Origin: an uncultured Roseburia sp.
Lineage (GTDB): Bacteria; Bacillota_A; Clostridia; Lachnospirales; Lachnospiraceae
Reading direction: 5' to 3'
Assembly (NCBI GenBank): GCA_900557275.1
Contig: USRX01000007.1
Location: forward strand, 1-64,000
Length of the DNA: 64,000 bases
The notes under the pieces were generated by a model that saw only the letters and a program-made list of their open reading frames with translations, had not been told where the DNA came from and searched no databases. This document shows, in pieces, positions 1 to 7,681 of the stretch. Every line of letters starts with the position of its first letter. The first letter of the stretch is position 1. The translations under genes were made by a program, and so were the position numbers.

Positions 1-61
1 CTTCGGTAATAGAGCCAACTTCTGCTACCTTCAAAATATATTTTAATTGTTGAACCCTCAT
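1..61 (-). CDS. LysR-family regulator, N-terminal start only (runs off left edge)
   Basis: The minus strand from 61 encodes MRVQQLKYILKVAEVGSITE before the window ends. This is the usual opening of a LysR-type helix-turn-helix domain (xxLxYFxxVAExGSxTxAA). A purine-rich AAAAGGATAAAGAA precedes the ATG. Only about 20 residues are visible, so the effector domain and target are unknown. Confidence 0.6.
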   Translation of the reverse strand, partial: MRVQQLKYILKVAEVGSITE

Positions 62-181
62 TTCTTTATCCTTTTTATTCTTACAAATTCTGATTTGATA
101 GTCTCTTGAACAAGGCTGCCATATGAGTAATTTTACCATATATTCATCCATAAGGTATCTAAAATTTTCACGATTGATTTA

Positions 182-300
182 TCACACATCTAAACAATCT
201 TCTGCATCCACCCATGCCTGCATATCGCCTGCCAAAGCCAACCGAGCATACTCTATAGGGTTGTCAATGGCAAGGGCATTCAATGCATACTGTGAATTAG
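182..300 (-). pseudogene. C-terminal scrap of a small mobile-element protein
   Basis: The minus strand reads an open stretch ending in LALAGDMQAWVDAEDCLDV and a TGA at 182-184, preceded by a NPIEYARL segment. The wording resembles the C-terminus of small uncharacterised proteins (DUF6061-like) that travel with conjugative elements. No start codon or ribosome site belongs to it. It abuts the integrase remnant at 318-458, so both look like debris of one decayed element. The family assignment is from memory and weak. Confidence 0.3.
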
Positions 301-317
301 GTGGGGTTTTCAATCCG

Positions 318-458
318 TCCTCTGCTTTTCTTGTATCGGAACGCTTTGGTCACGAAAACGTGTCTACAACACAGGATATATACTCCCATCTGTTCCCTTC
401 AAAACAGAGCGAGGTATCTGACAAACTTGAACGGCTTTATCAGAAAGATTATAAATAA
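318..458 (+). pseudogene. Tyrosine recombinase (integrase), C-terminal remnant
   Basis: The last ~47 codons read SSAFLVSERFGHENVSTTQD followed by IYSHLFPSKQ. This is the G-H-x-x-(x)5-7-Y box of phage/ICE tyrosine integrases with the nucleophilic Tyr in IYSHL. The Arg and HxxR boxes are missing and the sequence upstream is unrelated, so this is the tail of a deleted integrase. It sits about 75 bp from the 3' end of a tRNA-Leu gene, a usual docking place for such elements. Confidence 0.65.
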
Positions 459-487
459 TAGTACCATTTTAGTACCACAGCAAAGAA

Positions 488-531
488 AAAAAGACGGAAA
501 ACCCTGTATTTACAAGGCTTTCCGTCTTTTT
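488..531. terminator. Bidirectional rho-independent terminator
   Basis: Perfect inverted repeat AAAAAGACGGAAA / TTTCCGTCTTTTT flanking a loop that itself contains CCCTGTA/TACAAGG pairing, with A- and T-tracts on either side. It lies between the integrase remnant and the tRNA gene and could stop transcription from both. Confidence 0.75.
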
Positions 532-534
532 CTA

Positions 535-614
535 TGCGGATAACAGGACTTGAACCTGCACGGTCTCCCACCAGAACCTAAATCTGGCGCGTCTGCCAAT
601 TCCGCCATATCCGC
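535..614 (-). tRNA. tRNA-Leu (anticodon TAG)
   Basis: The minus strand folds as a cloverleaf. The acceptor stem is GCGGATA/TATCCGC and the discriminator is A. The D arm holds GGCGGAATTGGCAGAC. The anticodon stem-loop is CCAGA-TTTAGGT-TCTGG with anticodon TAG, followed by a short variable arm and GCAGG-TTCAAGT-CCTGT as the T arm. CCA is not encoded. Identity is read from the anticodon and class II variable arm. Confidence 0.93.
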
Positions 615-661
615 AAAAACAAGATTTATCTTATCATTTCAGATAAATCTTGTCAACAAAT

Positions 662-1192
662 TTACTCATCCCAGAGTACAACTTCTCCCTGTTCTTCCGA
701 CTTTCTCAGGTCAATCAGCCGCTGGTTCTCGGAACCACGGAATTTCAGGGAAATATTTTTCTGTTCCAATACAAATTCTCCGTCTACCAGAACATCAATC
801 AGGGACAACATCTCATCTGTAACTTCGCATCTTGCTCTGCCGCTTCCTGTCTCTTTTCCAGTCAGTTCATCCCAGAGATAACCACTGTAACACCAGATGT
901 CTTTTTTCGGACAGGCTTCTCTTACTTTTTTCAGGAATGGAACCAGAACTCTCTGATTTTCCGGTTCAAAAGGTTCACCGCCAAGCAGTGTCAGTCCACG
1001 GATATAATCTGGATTCAGACAATCCAACAATTCCTGTTCCACGGATTCATCAAACAGCTTTCCAAAGGAAAAATTCCATGTCTCTGGCTGAAAGCATCCC
1101 ATACAATGGTGGGTGCAGCCGGAGACGAACAAAGTTACCCTCACTCCCGGTCCATCAGCAATATCACATTTTTTAATTACACTATAGTTCAT
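662..1192 (-). CDS. nrdG: Anaerobic ribonucleotide reductase activating protein (radical SAM)
   Basis: NrdG installs the glycyl radical on the class III reductase NrdD using a 4Fe-4S cluster and S-adenosylmethionine. The cluster motif appears as C-T-H-H-C-M-G-C, the small-activase form CxxxCxxC near residue 26, followed by the LLGGEPF box that binds SAM. The 176-residue length is normal for the family. The start chosen is the ATG after AAAGGGG with 6 nt spacing; an in-frame ATG nine codons earlier lacks a ribosome site. NrdD is not in the visible neighbourhood, although the two are usually adjacent. Confidence 0.9.
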   Translation of the reverse strand: MNYSVIKKCDIADGPGVRVTLFVSGCTHHCMGCFQPETWNFSFGKLFDESVEQELLDCLNPDYIRGLTLLGGEPFEPENQRVLVPFLKKVREACPKKDIWCYSGYLWDELTGKETGSGRARCEVTDEMLSLIDVLVDGEFVLEQKNISLKFRGSENQRLIDLRKSEEQGEVVLWDE

Positions 1193-1260
1193 ACTATACC
1201 CCTTTATAAATACTCTCAATATCTTCCTTATATCATGAACAAAAACGGTTCATGGCCGGC

Positions 1261-1315
1261 ATTCGCCGTTCGTCAATCATACGAGTATGTTGACTCTCTT
1301 GCGCTCATTATATCA
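1261..1315. repeat. 55-bp dispersed direct repeat, copy 1
   Basis: Identical base for base to 42231-42285, in the same orientation. The minus strand contains TATAAT-like sequence followed by an 11-codon frame MSARESTYSYD. It lies between nrdG and the end of the osmoprotectant permease gene. Confidence 0.85.
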
Positions 1316-1963
1316 TACATTATCTGTCAAATGATATATTTTCTGTTTTATCTTGCGCTCTGCCAGTTTTAATACCGCATTGGCTCCCAGCACCAGTGCG
1401 ACGGACAGCACCGTTCCCCATACAATCTTTACCGCATTCTGTGTCCGCATGCCATCAAACAGGATGGATCCCAGCCCGCCGGCTCCGATGGTCGCCCCAA
1501 TGGTTGCGATTCCGATTGTTGAAATGATTGCGATATGAATTCCCGCTGCCATAGCATCTAACGCCAGCGGCAGCCGTACTTTCGTAAAAATCTGCCATTT
1601 TGTCATTCCCATTCCTTCTGCCGCTTCCAAAACCGCCGGTTCCATACCGCACAATCCCTGGGTAAAACTTCTTACCAGTATATATTGATTATAAATGACC
1701 AGCACCAGAATCGCCGTCTTCATGCCAAGCCCGGTTACCGGTATTAATAGCGCAAATAATGCCAGACTGGGAATGGCATAGACCATGCTCCATGCCCGGA
1801 TAATCCACTCCGTCAGTTTTTTCCGTTCCATGATCAGCAACGAAATGACCAGTGCCAATGCGACAGAGATCAACAATGTAATTCCCACCATTTCCAGATG
1901 CTGTAATAATGCACGGATCAGTTTGTCATAATGTCTGGATGTGTATATAATAAATCTGCTCAT
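1313..1963 (-). CDS. Osmoprotectant ABC transporter permease (Opu type), last gene of operon
   Basis: A 216-residue inner-membrane permease with about five hydrophobic segments and the EAA loop ...EAAEGMGMTKWQIFTKVRLPLA, which docks the ATPase. This matches the OpuCB/OpuCD/YehW class that imports glycine betaine, choline or carnitine. Its ATG overlaps the stop of the ATPase gene by 4 nt (ATGA), so the two are translationally coupled. It is the second permease of the operon (the other is 5024-5650), as in OpuC systems where two half-permeases form a heterodimer. The substrate cannot be fixed from sequence. Confidence 0.85.
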   Translation of the reverse strand: MSRFIIYTSRHYDKLIRALLQHLEMVGITLLISVALALVISLLIMERKKLTEWIIRAWSMVYAIPSLALFALLIPVTGLGMKTAILVLVIYNQYILVRSFTQGLCGMEPAVLEAAEGMGMTKWQIFTKVRLPLALDAMAAGIHIAIISTIGIATIGATIGAGGLGSILFDGMRTQNAVKIVWGTVLSVALVLGANAVLKLAERKIKQKIYHLTDNV

Positions 1964-2718
1964 TGAAAAAAGCTCAATCCTTCCATGACTGATTTTAAAA
2001 GGGACTCTACATAGTCATTGGCCGGATGTTGTAAAATATTCTGCGGTGTATCAAACTGCTGTATCTTTCCCTGATTCATAATCAGGATACGAGTGCCCAG
2101 TTTTAACGCTTCCGTCACATCATGAGTAACGAACAGGCAGGTCAACCCGCCTTTTTTATGAATCTCCGAAAGCTCATCCTGCAGCTTTGTCCGGTTAATG
2201 GCATCAATGGCTCCAAACGGCTCGTCCAGAAGCATGATGGATGGATGCGCTGCCAGAGCACGGGCAAGTCCGACACGCTGCTGCTGTCCTCCGGACAACT
2301 GCGATGGGTATCTCTTTCGATAGGTCGCCGGTTCCAGATTGACCAGTGTCAGAAGCTCTGTGACACGCTCTGAGATTTTCTCTGCCTCCCATCCAAGGAT
2401 TTCCGGAACGACTGCAATATTTTTTTCGACCGTCATATGCGGAAACAATCCGACCTGCTGGATCACATAACCAATCTTTCTGCGCAGATTGACCGCATCC
2501 GTCTGCATGATATCTTCCCCAAACACCCGGATTGTTCCTGATGTTGGTTCGTACAGCCGATTTACCATTTTCATTAATGTGGTTTTACCACAACCGGAAG
2601 TACCCAATATCGTGATCAGCTCGCCCTCTTTTACCTGAAAACTTACATGATCCACTGCATTTTCCTCTGCGCCGGGAAATCTTTTTACTACATCGCAAAA
2701 CTCTACGGCTACTCCCAT
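1960..2718 (-). CDS. Osmoprotectant ABC transporter ATP-binding protein
   Basis: A 252-residue ABC ATPase with Walker A GTSGCGKTT, Q-loop IQQVGLFPH, signature LSGGQQQR, Walker B IMLLDEPFGAID and H-loop VTHD. The wording PTSG...LRRKIGYVIQQ is typical of ProV/OpuCA. It lacks the C-terminal CBS pair found in longer OpuCA/ProV, so any ionic-strength sensing of that kind is absent. The start is the ATG preceded by GAGGGAAAAAGA. It overlaps the ferredoxin gene upstream by 10 nt, tying an iron-sulfur protein into the transporter operon. Confidence 0.88.
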   Translation of the reverse strand: MGVAVEFCDVVKRFPGAEENAVDHVSFQVKEGELITILGTSGCGKTTLMKMVNRLYEPTSGTIRVFGEDIMQTDAVNLRRKIGYVIQQVGLFPHMTVEKNIAVVPEILGWEAEKISERVTELLTLVNLEPATYRKRYPSQLSGGQQQRVGLARALAAHPSIMLLDEPFGAIDAINRTKLQDELSEIHKKGGLTCLFVTHDVTEALKLGTRILIMNQGKIQQFDTPQNILQHPANDYVESLLKSVMEGLSFFQ

Positions 2719-3692
2719 TCTTTTTCCCTCTTTTCCACAGATAATGCATCCGTTGGACAGACCGTTGCACACAGTCCACATCCCACACAGGTATGGTTTC
2801 TTGTATCTGCCACGATTTTTTCTCCGTCACTGCCCAAGACAGAAAATCTGCATCGGCCGATGCATGCTTTACAGTTCACGCACTTCTCACTATCTACCTG
2901 AACCTGATAAGTGACCGCCGGCCAGACTCCCACACTATCCCTTGACTGCGCTGCCCGGAACAGATAACAGCAATCCGTGCAGCAGCTGCAGATACCGCCG
3001 GAATTAACTGTATGGATCAGCCCCTGTCTATCAGCCCGGCGAACCACTTCCTTCACCTCTTCTTTTGTGATCGGTTTCAAAAGTCCACGTTTCACAAAGG
3101 AATTCGGCGCCGTCCGATAAGTAATGCAGGTATTGACCGGATTGTCACAGTTCTGAATCAGCCTGCGGCAGTCACAATCTGCCAGATATGGCGTATCCTC
3201 TCTCCTGTCGATCCAGTCCAGCACCTCATCCAGCGGAAGTACCTCATCATCTGTAGGATGCTCTGCATCCAGACTGTTGATCCAGTCCAGATATGCACCA
3301 AAATACCATTCGTCCAGTCGTTCCTTCTGTTCTCGGGAAAGCCTGTCATAAGCCTCCACCTCATCTGTGGCAAAAATATCCAGTCTTCCGTAAAACGTTC
3401 CGGTACAAAAATCTTCGCCATCCGCCGTCCGGTTCAACACACCTCTGCGAAACAATTCTCTGACGACAGACTCTGCTTCCTTCGCGTTTTCCGTAAAATC
3501 ATTTTGGGTCAGCATATTTTGCAATTCACTATTGCTGTAGCTTCCCGATTTATCCAGCAGAAGCAGGATCTCCTGCTCCTGTGGTGTCAGAATCTGATCT
3601 ATGATCTCCACACCGATCTCCGGGATTTCGAAAATACGGATCAGCTCTTTCCGTCTTTTATTCACACAATTTTCTGTCTTCTTCTCTTCCAA
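2709..3692 (-). CDS. Multi-cluster 4Fe-4S ferredoxin-like protein within the Opu operon
   Basis: A 327-residue soluble protein. The N-terminal ~100 residues look like a winged-helix segment (PEIGVEIIDQILTPQEQEIL). A middle region has C173, C175, C182 and C189 plus a dense run CSCCTDCC at 235-242. The C-terminus has two classic ferredoxin motifs: CVNCKACIGRC (271-281) and CVGCGLCATVCP (302-313). Redox function is certain in outline; the partner is not known. Overlap with the ATPase gene and the shared strand with the whole Opu operon suggest co-expression with transport. Such a protein is not part of characterised OpuC systems. Confidence 0.8.
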   Translation of the reverse strand: MEEKKTENCVNKRRKELIRIFEIPEIGVEIIDQILTPQEQEILLLLDKSGSYSNSELQNMLTQNDFTENAKEAESVVRELFRRGVLNRTADGEDFCTGTFYGRLDIFATDEVEAYDRLSREQKERLDEWYFGAYLDWINSLDAEHPTDDEVLPLDEVLDWIDRREDTPYLADCDCRRLIQNCDNPVNTCITYRTAPNSFVKRGLLKPITKEEVKEVVRRADRQGLIHTVNSGGICSCCTDCCYLFRAAQSRDSVGVWPAVTYQVQVDSEKCVNCKACIGRCRFSVLGSDGEKIVADTRNHTCVGCGLCATVCPTDALSVEKREKEWE

Positions 3693-3930
3693 TCTGTTTC
3701 CTCAAATTAATTTGTTTTAATATTCCTTCTTTTAAATTTTAACTTTGCAACACAAAAAACAGATATTTCTCCCTTCTATACAAATCTGATTACTTCCATA
3801 TAAAATATCTGTTAATCATTTATCCTGATATATTGAAAATTTATTCGTAATTGGCAAACTGTAAAAACATCAACGTTTCTCTATACACACCAAACATAAA
3901 ATATCAAAAATCCACTTTCCAGAATTTCTT
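3693..3930. other. Intergenic gap inside the osmoprotectant operon
   Basis: About 238 bp of AT-rich sequence between the binding-protein gene and the ferredoxin gene. No convincing hairpin terminator or open frame is visible. The gap could hold an internal promoter, so the operon may be two transcription units. Confidence 0.4.
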
Positions 3931-4884
3931 TTATTTTATATTTTCCTCATAAAAATCCTCTGCCACATCGTCATACTCTTCTTTATCAATATCTACTTTT
4001 GCATTCAGCTCAGTCATCGTCGCCGTATCCAGTTTTGCACTGATTGCATTGATGATCTCTGCCACTTCCGGATACTGGTCAATGATCTCCTGGCGAACAA
4101 CCGGAATAATATTATATGGCGGCCAGAGCTGCTTATCATCTTCCAGAAGCACAAATTCATCACTGCTCAGCTGTGCATCGGTAGTATAACCCGGAACACA
4201 ATCCACTTCATCGCTGCTCATAACCTGATATTTTAAAGCATTATCAAAACTGTTTGTGCTTTTAAAATCAAATTTGCCATAGACACGTTCCAGCCCGATC
4301 ATGCCGTCCTCACGTTCCATAAAATCAGAAGTACTTCCAAAACGGATATCAGAAGCATGCTGTTGCAGGTCTGAAATTGTCTTGATGCCGTATTTTTCTG
4401 CTACATCAGCACGAATTGCAAGACCATTTCCATCACTTGCCTGACACATATTGAGAACATTCAGGTTATATTTCTGTGCATACATATCTTTCACGGTTGT
4501 GTATACTTCCTCCGGATCTGTCTGCATCGGCTGTTCCAGAATCGTCATCAACGCAACACCTGTGTATTCCGGATACAGATCGATCTCGCCCTCGCACAGA
4601 GACTCATGAATGACCGCATTGGACACCTCGAACTGTCTATCCACTTTATAGCCTGCGTCTTCCAGAGCCAGCGCATACAGTTCACTTAAGATCAGGTTCT
4701 CGGTAAAACCTTTGGAACCAACAATGATCGTTCCTTTATCAGAACCTTTTTTACTGCTGTTGGATTCTGCCTCCTGACTGCTGCTTCCATTGTTTTTAGT
4801 TCCTTTTCCCTGACAGCCGGTCATTCCTACCAGTCCTGTCACGGATACTGCAGCAAGAAGCAGCGCTAACATTTTCTTTTTCAT
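3931..4884 (-). CDS. Osmoprotectant ABC transporter substrate-binding lipoprotein
   Basis: A 317-residue type II periplasmic-binding protein of the OpuAC/OpuCC family. It has a lipoprotein signal KKKMLALLLAAV...GMTGC, with Cys as the acylated residue, then an Asn/Ser/Lys linker and the family start TIIVGSKGFTENLILSELYA. The GSKxFTEN motif is a hallmark of glycine betaine/choline/carnitine binders. The start taken is the ATG 8 nt after GGAGG; an earlier in-frame ATG overlaps that site. It lies between permease 5024-5650 and the ferredoxin/ATPase/permease genes, all on one strand. Confidence 0.88.
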   Translation of the reverse strand: MKKKMLALLLAAVSVTGLVGMTGCQGKGTKNNGSSSQEAESNSSKKGSDKGTIIVGSKGFTENLILSELYALALEDAGYKVDRQFEVSNAVIHESLCEGEIDLYPEYTGVALMTILEQPMQTDPEEVYTTVKDMYAQKYNLNVLNMCQASDGNGLAIRADVAEKYGIKTISDLQQHASDIRFGSTSDFMEREDGMIGLERVYGKFDFKSTNSFDNALKYQVMSSDEVDCVPGYTTDAQLSSDEFVLLEDDKQLWPPYNIIPVVRQEIIDQYPEVAEIINAISAKLDTATMTELNAKVDIDKEEYDDVAEDFYEENIK

Positions 4885-5023
4885 TTGAAAATCCTCCATT
4901 TTTTATCTAACCATACTTTCGAATAATCTGTTAAAAAGATTCCGAAAATACATTTTACCTTCAAACAGCTCGCAACATAATTGCATTTTTTCCTTCATAA
5001 AACAACGGCACTATAAACACTTA

Positions 5024-5650
5024 CTACCGAAACGAATATTTCCTCTCTATTTTTCCAAGGATCAGATTACACACCAGCGTAAGCGCCGCCACAGAACCAC
5101 CGCCGATGACCAGATATTCCGTCTTCATCAGACTGATGCCGTTATAGATCAGCACGCCCAGACCACCACTGCCAATATATGCCGCCAGTGCCGCGCTGGC
5201 AATGACTTCCGATGCCGCCATTTTAATGCCTCCCATTATATAAGGAAAGGCAAGGGGAAACTGCACCTGATAAAATGCTCTTTTCTCATCCATTCCCATG
5301 GCTGCCGCCACTTCCATCATAAAAGACGGCACTTTTGAAAATCCAAGGGTTGTCTGTATCAGCACTGGCGGCACCGCCAGTACCACAAGAGCTGTAAGCG
5401 CCGGTTTAACACCGATTCCCATAATCGGGATCAATATTACAAGGATTGCCAAACTGGGAATGATCCTCAATGTACTGAAAAATGTATTGATAAACTTTTT
5501 GATCTTTGGCTGTTTCAGGCACAAAAGGCCGCAGGGAACGCCAATCGCCACAGCGATGACTACCGCAAAGGCGCTGATATATATATGCTGCCAGAACAAC
5601 AGCAGATAATCCTGCCAGTGCCCGGTAAAATAATCAATATAAACCTGCAA
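5024..5650 (-). CDS. Osmoprotectant ABC transporter permease (Opu type), first gene of operon
   Basis: A 208-residue permease with five or six hydrophobic segments and the EAA motif EVAAAMGMDEKRAFYQVQFPLAFP. It is a close paralogue in design of 1313-1963. The start is TTG: AAGGAGAG is 8 nt upstream and no ATG is in frame nearby. Being first in the operon, its promoter must lie in 5651-5906, divergent from the phosphate transporter gene. Confidence 0.85.
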   Translation of the reverse strand: MQVYIDYFTGHWQDYLLLFWQHIYISAFAVVIAVAIGVPCGLLCLKQPKIKKFINTFFSTLRIIPSLAILVILIPIMGIGVKPALTALVVLAVPPVLIQTTLGFSKVPSFMMEVAAAMGMDEKRAFYQVQFPLAFPYIMGGIKMAASEVIASAALAAYIGSGGLGVLIYNGISLMKTEYLVIGGGSVAALTLVCNLILGKIERKYSFR

Positions 5651-5830
5651 ATTCTCTACTCTCCTTTGTATTTGTCCAGTTTAACACGAATTTTATATTT
5701 TGCAAAGGGCATGATTTGTATACCTTTTTCCCTTGATTTCCACAAATTTGGTATTATTTGCAAATTTTTTTATAAATCGCGCATGATTTTCTTATAATTT
5801 ACCTATTTTTAATATTTATTTAACATTTTA

Positions 5831-5859
5831 AAGACAAACAGAAAAAATACTGGTATGAT
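5831..5859 (+). promoter_or_regulatory. Predicted sigma-70-type promoter of the Na/Pi transporter gene
   Basis: AAGACA (weak -35) and TATGAT (-10) are separated by exactly 17 bp, with the coding start 48 bp further on. The wider interval 5651-5906 is an AT-rich divergent promoter region shared with the Opu operon. No pho-box-like direct repeat was recognised. Confidence 0.5.
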
Positions 5860-5906
5860 AGAACTGTATGTGAGCTATATCTTTTTAACAACGGAGGAAA
5901 AAACAT

Positions 5907-7562
5907 ATGTCTATAGTGGAAGTTTTTTCGTTGCTGGGAGGCGTAGGCCTCTTTCTTTTTGGTATGACAATTATGTCTTCCGGACTTAAAAATGCCTGTG
6001 GAGACAATCTCCAGGTTATTTTGGAGCACGCAACGAAAAATAAGATAGTCGCCGTTCTGGTTGGTCTCGGCATGACAATGCTTGTACAGAGTTCATCTGC
6101 CACCGATGTCATGGTAATCGGTTTCGTCAACTCAGGTCTGATGAAGCTTACCCAGGCGATCGGCGTTATCATGGGTGCCAATATCGGTACCACGATCACA
6201 GCACAGATCACAGCATTCAATCTGAGTGCTTTCACGCCACTGTTGCTCTTTGGCGGTGCTGTCATGTATCTATTTATCAAACAGAATTTAATCAAGCATG
6301 TCGGATCTGTCATCATGGGATTTGGTATGCTGTTCCAGGGAATTACCATGATGAAAACTGCCATCCAGCCACTGTCCCAGAGTGAGGGATTTACCACCTT
6401 CCTCGGAACATTAAGTAACCCGGCGCTGGCTGTATTGTTCGGTATCGCCTTTACTGCCCTGCTGCAGAGTTCTTCTTCTGCAACGGTTATTTTTCAGGCA
6501 TTTGCCGTACAGGGAATCTTATCCTACAACGTAGCTGTATATCTTGTAATTGGTGCAGCAATCGGTTCCGTAACTCCGAACCTTCTGGCTGGACTGACTG
6601 CTAACAGAAATGGTAAACGTTCTGCTTTACTGAACCTACTGTTTAACTTGTTCCGTGCCGGAATCCTGATTGCGCTGATCAACATCTTCCCAATAATCCT
6701 GACATTGATCCAGAACCTGTCTCCTGGGGATGTCGGTCGTCAGATCGCCAATACACATACCATTTTTGCAATTGCAGCTGTTCTGATTGAACTTCCATTT
6801 GCAAATAAACTTGTAAAATTAACAGAGATTATCATTCCGATCCGCCCGGAGGAGAATCAGCAGATCAAAGACCGCTCTCTTGCTTACATGACACAGCTTA
6901 CCAAAGTACCGGCAAGCGTTGCTTTGAGCCAGACCCACAGAGAGATCTGTCGCATGGGACGTATCGCTGCTGATAATGTAAAACGCGGATTAGACTGTTT
7001 CTTTGATTACAGTTCTGCCAAAGCAGAATCTGTACGTTCCCATGAAGAAAGCGTCAATATCCTGAACCACTCCATCGCTGAAGCTATGGTTCAGCTGCGT
7101 TCTCTGGATCTCTCCCCGGAAAATATGCGAAGGGTATCTATGATGACCATTGCTGTTACCGATATCGAACGACTCTCCGACCATGCTGAAAATATGGTGG
7201 AATATGTGGAACAGATGAATACAAAAAAAGCAGAAATGACCGATGTTGCCACACGGGAATTAAAGGATATGGCAGATGATACTGTCAAAGCCGTGTATCT
7301 GGCACTGGAAATCTTCGAGACCGAGGATTACAGCAAACTGGACGACATTGAACTTCTGGAGCAGCATGTGGATGACCATGAGAAGTCACTGATCAATAAT
7401 CATGTAGAACGAATCATGAATTCCTTCTGCAACCCACTCAGCGGTGTTATCTTCTCGGATATGGTAACTGATCTGGAGCGCTGTTCCGATCATGCCATCA
7501 ACCTTGCTTATGCATTAAAAGAGCGTCCTGCAGAGCTGGATCAGCCACATTATGACATTTAA
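5907..7562 (+). CDS. Na+/phosphate cotransporter with C-terminal PhoU domain
   Basis: A 551-residue membrane protein of the NptA/PF02690 family. It has two inverted Na/Pi repeats, each carrying the QSSSA-type motif (MLVQSSSATDVM near residue 55; LLQSSSSATVIF near 190), with about eight membrane segments in the first ~310 residues. The last ~200 residues are a soluble PhoU-like three-helix domain (RMGRIAADNVKRGLDCFF..., DIERLSDHAENMVEY..., DLERCSDHAINLAYAL), whose E/D-R-x-x-D-H motifs bind metal. It is predicted to take up phosphate with sodium. GGAGG stands before the ATG. Monocistronic, ended by the hairpin at 7605-7648. Confidence 0.92.
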   Translation: MSIVEVFSLLGGVGLFLFGMTIMSSGLKNACGDNLQVILEHATKNKIVAVLVGLGMTMLVQSSSATDVMVIGFVNSGLMKLTQAIGVIMGANIGTTITAQITAFNLSAFTPLLLFGGAVMYLFIKQNLIKHVGSVIMGFGMLFQGITMMKTAIQPLSQSEGFTTFLGTLSNPALAVLFGIAFTALLQSSSSATVIFQAFAVQGILSYNVAVYLVIGAAIGSVTPNLLAGLTANRNGKRSALLNLLFNLFRAGILIALINIFPIILTLIQNLSPGDVGRQIANTHTIFAIAAVLIELPFANKLVKLTEIIIPIRPEENQQIKDRSLAYMTQLTKVPASVALSQTHREICRMGRIAADNVKRGLDCFFDYSSAKAESVRSHEESVNILNHSIAEAMVQLRSLDLSPENMRRVSMMTIAVTDIERLSDHAENMVEYVEQMNTKKAEMTDVATRELKDMADDTVKAVYLALEIFETEDYSKLDDIELLEQHVDDHEKSLINNHVERIMNSFCNPLSGVIFSDMVTDLERCSDHAINLAYALKERPAELDQPHYDI

Positions 7563-7604
7563 TAGTTATCTTTCATAAAATCTATCCATGAAAATTTCCA
7601 TACA

Positions 7605-7648
7605 AAAATCCCAGTACAGACATTTTCCAATATCTGTACTGGGATTTT
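7605..7648. terminator. Bidirectional terminator between convergent genes
   Basis: Perfect 16-bp stem AAAATCCCAGTACAGA / TCTGTACTGGGATTTT with a 12-nt loop, flanked by A and T runs. It serves both the Na/Pi transporter gene and the convergent P-type ATPase gene. Confidence 0.85.
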
Positions 7649-7681
7649 ATCTTTCATATAGTCTGTCCATCCGATTTTACT

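Noticed and set aside
650..1372. 240-residue plus-strand open frame
   Set aside because: It lies antisense to nrdG, has no ribosome site and its composition is Phe/Cys/Ser-rich in the manner of an antisense shadow.
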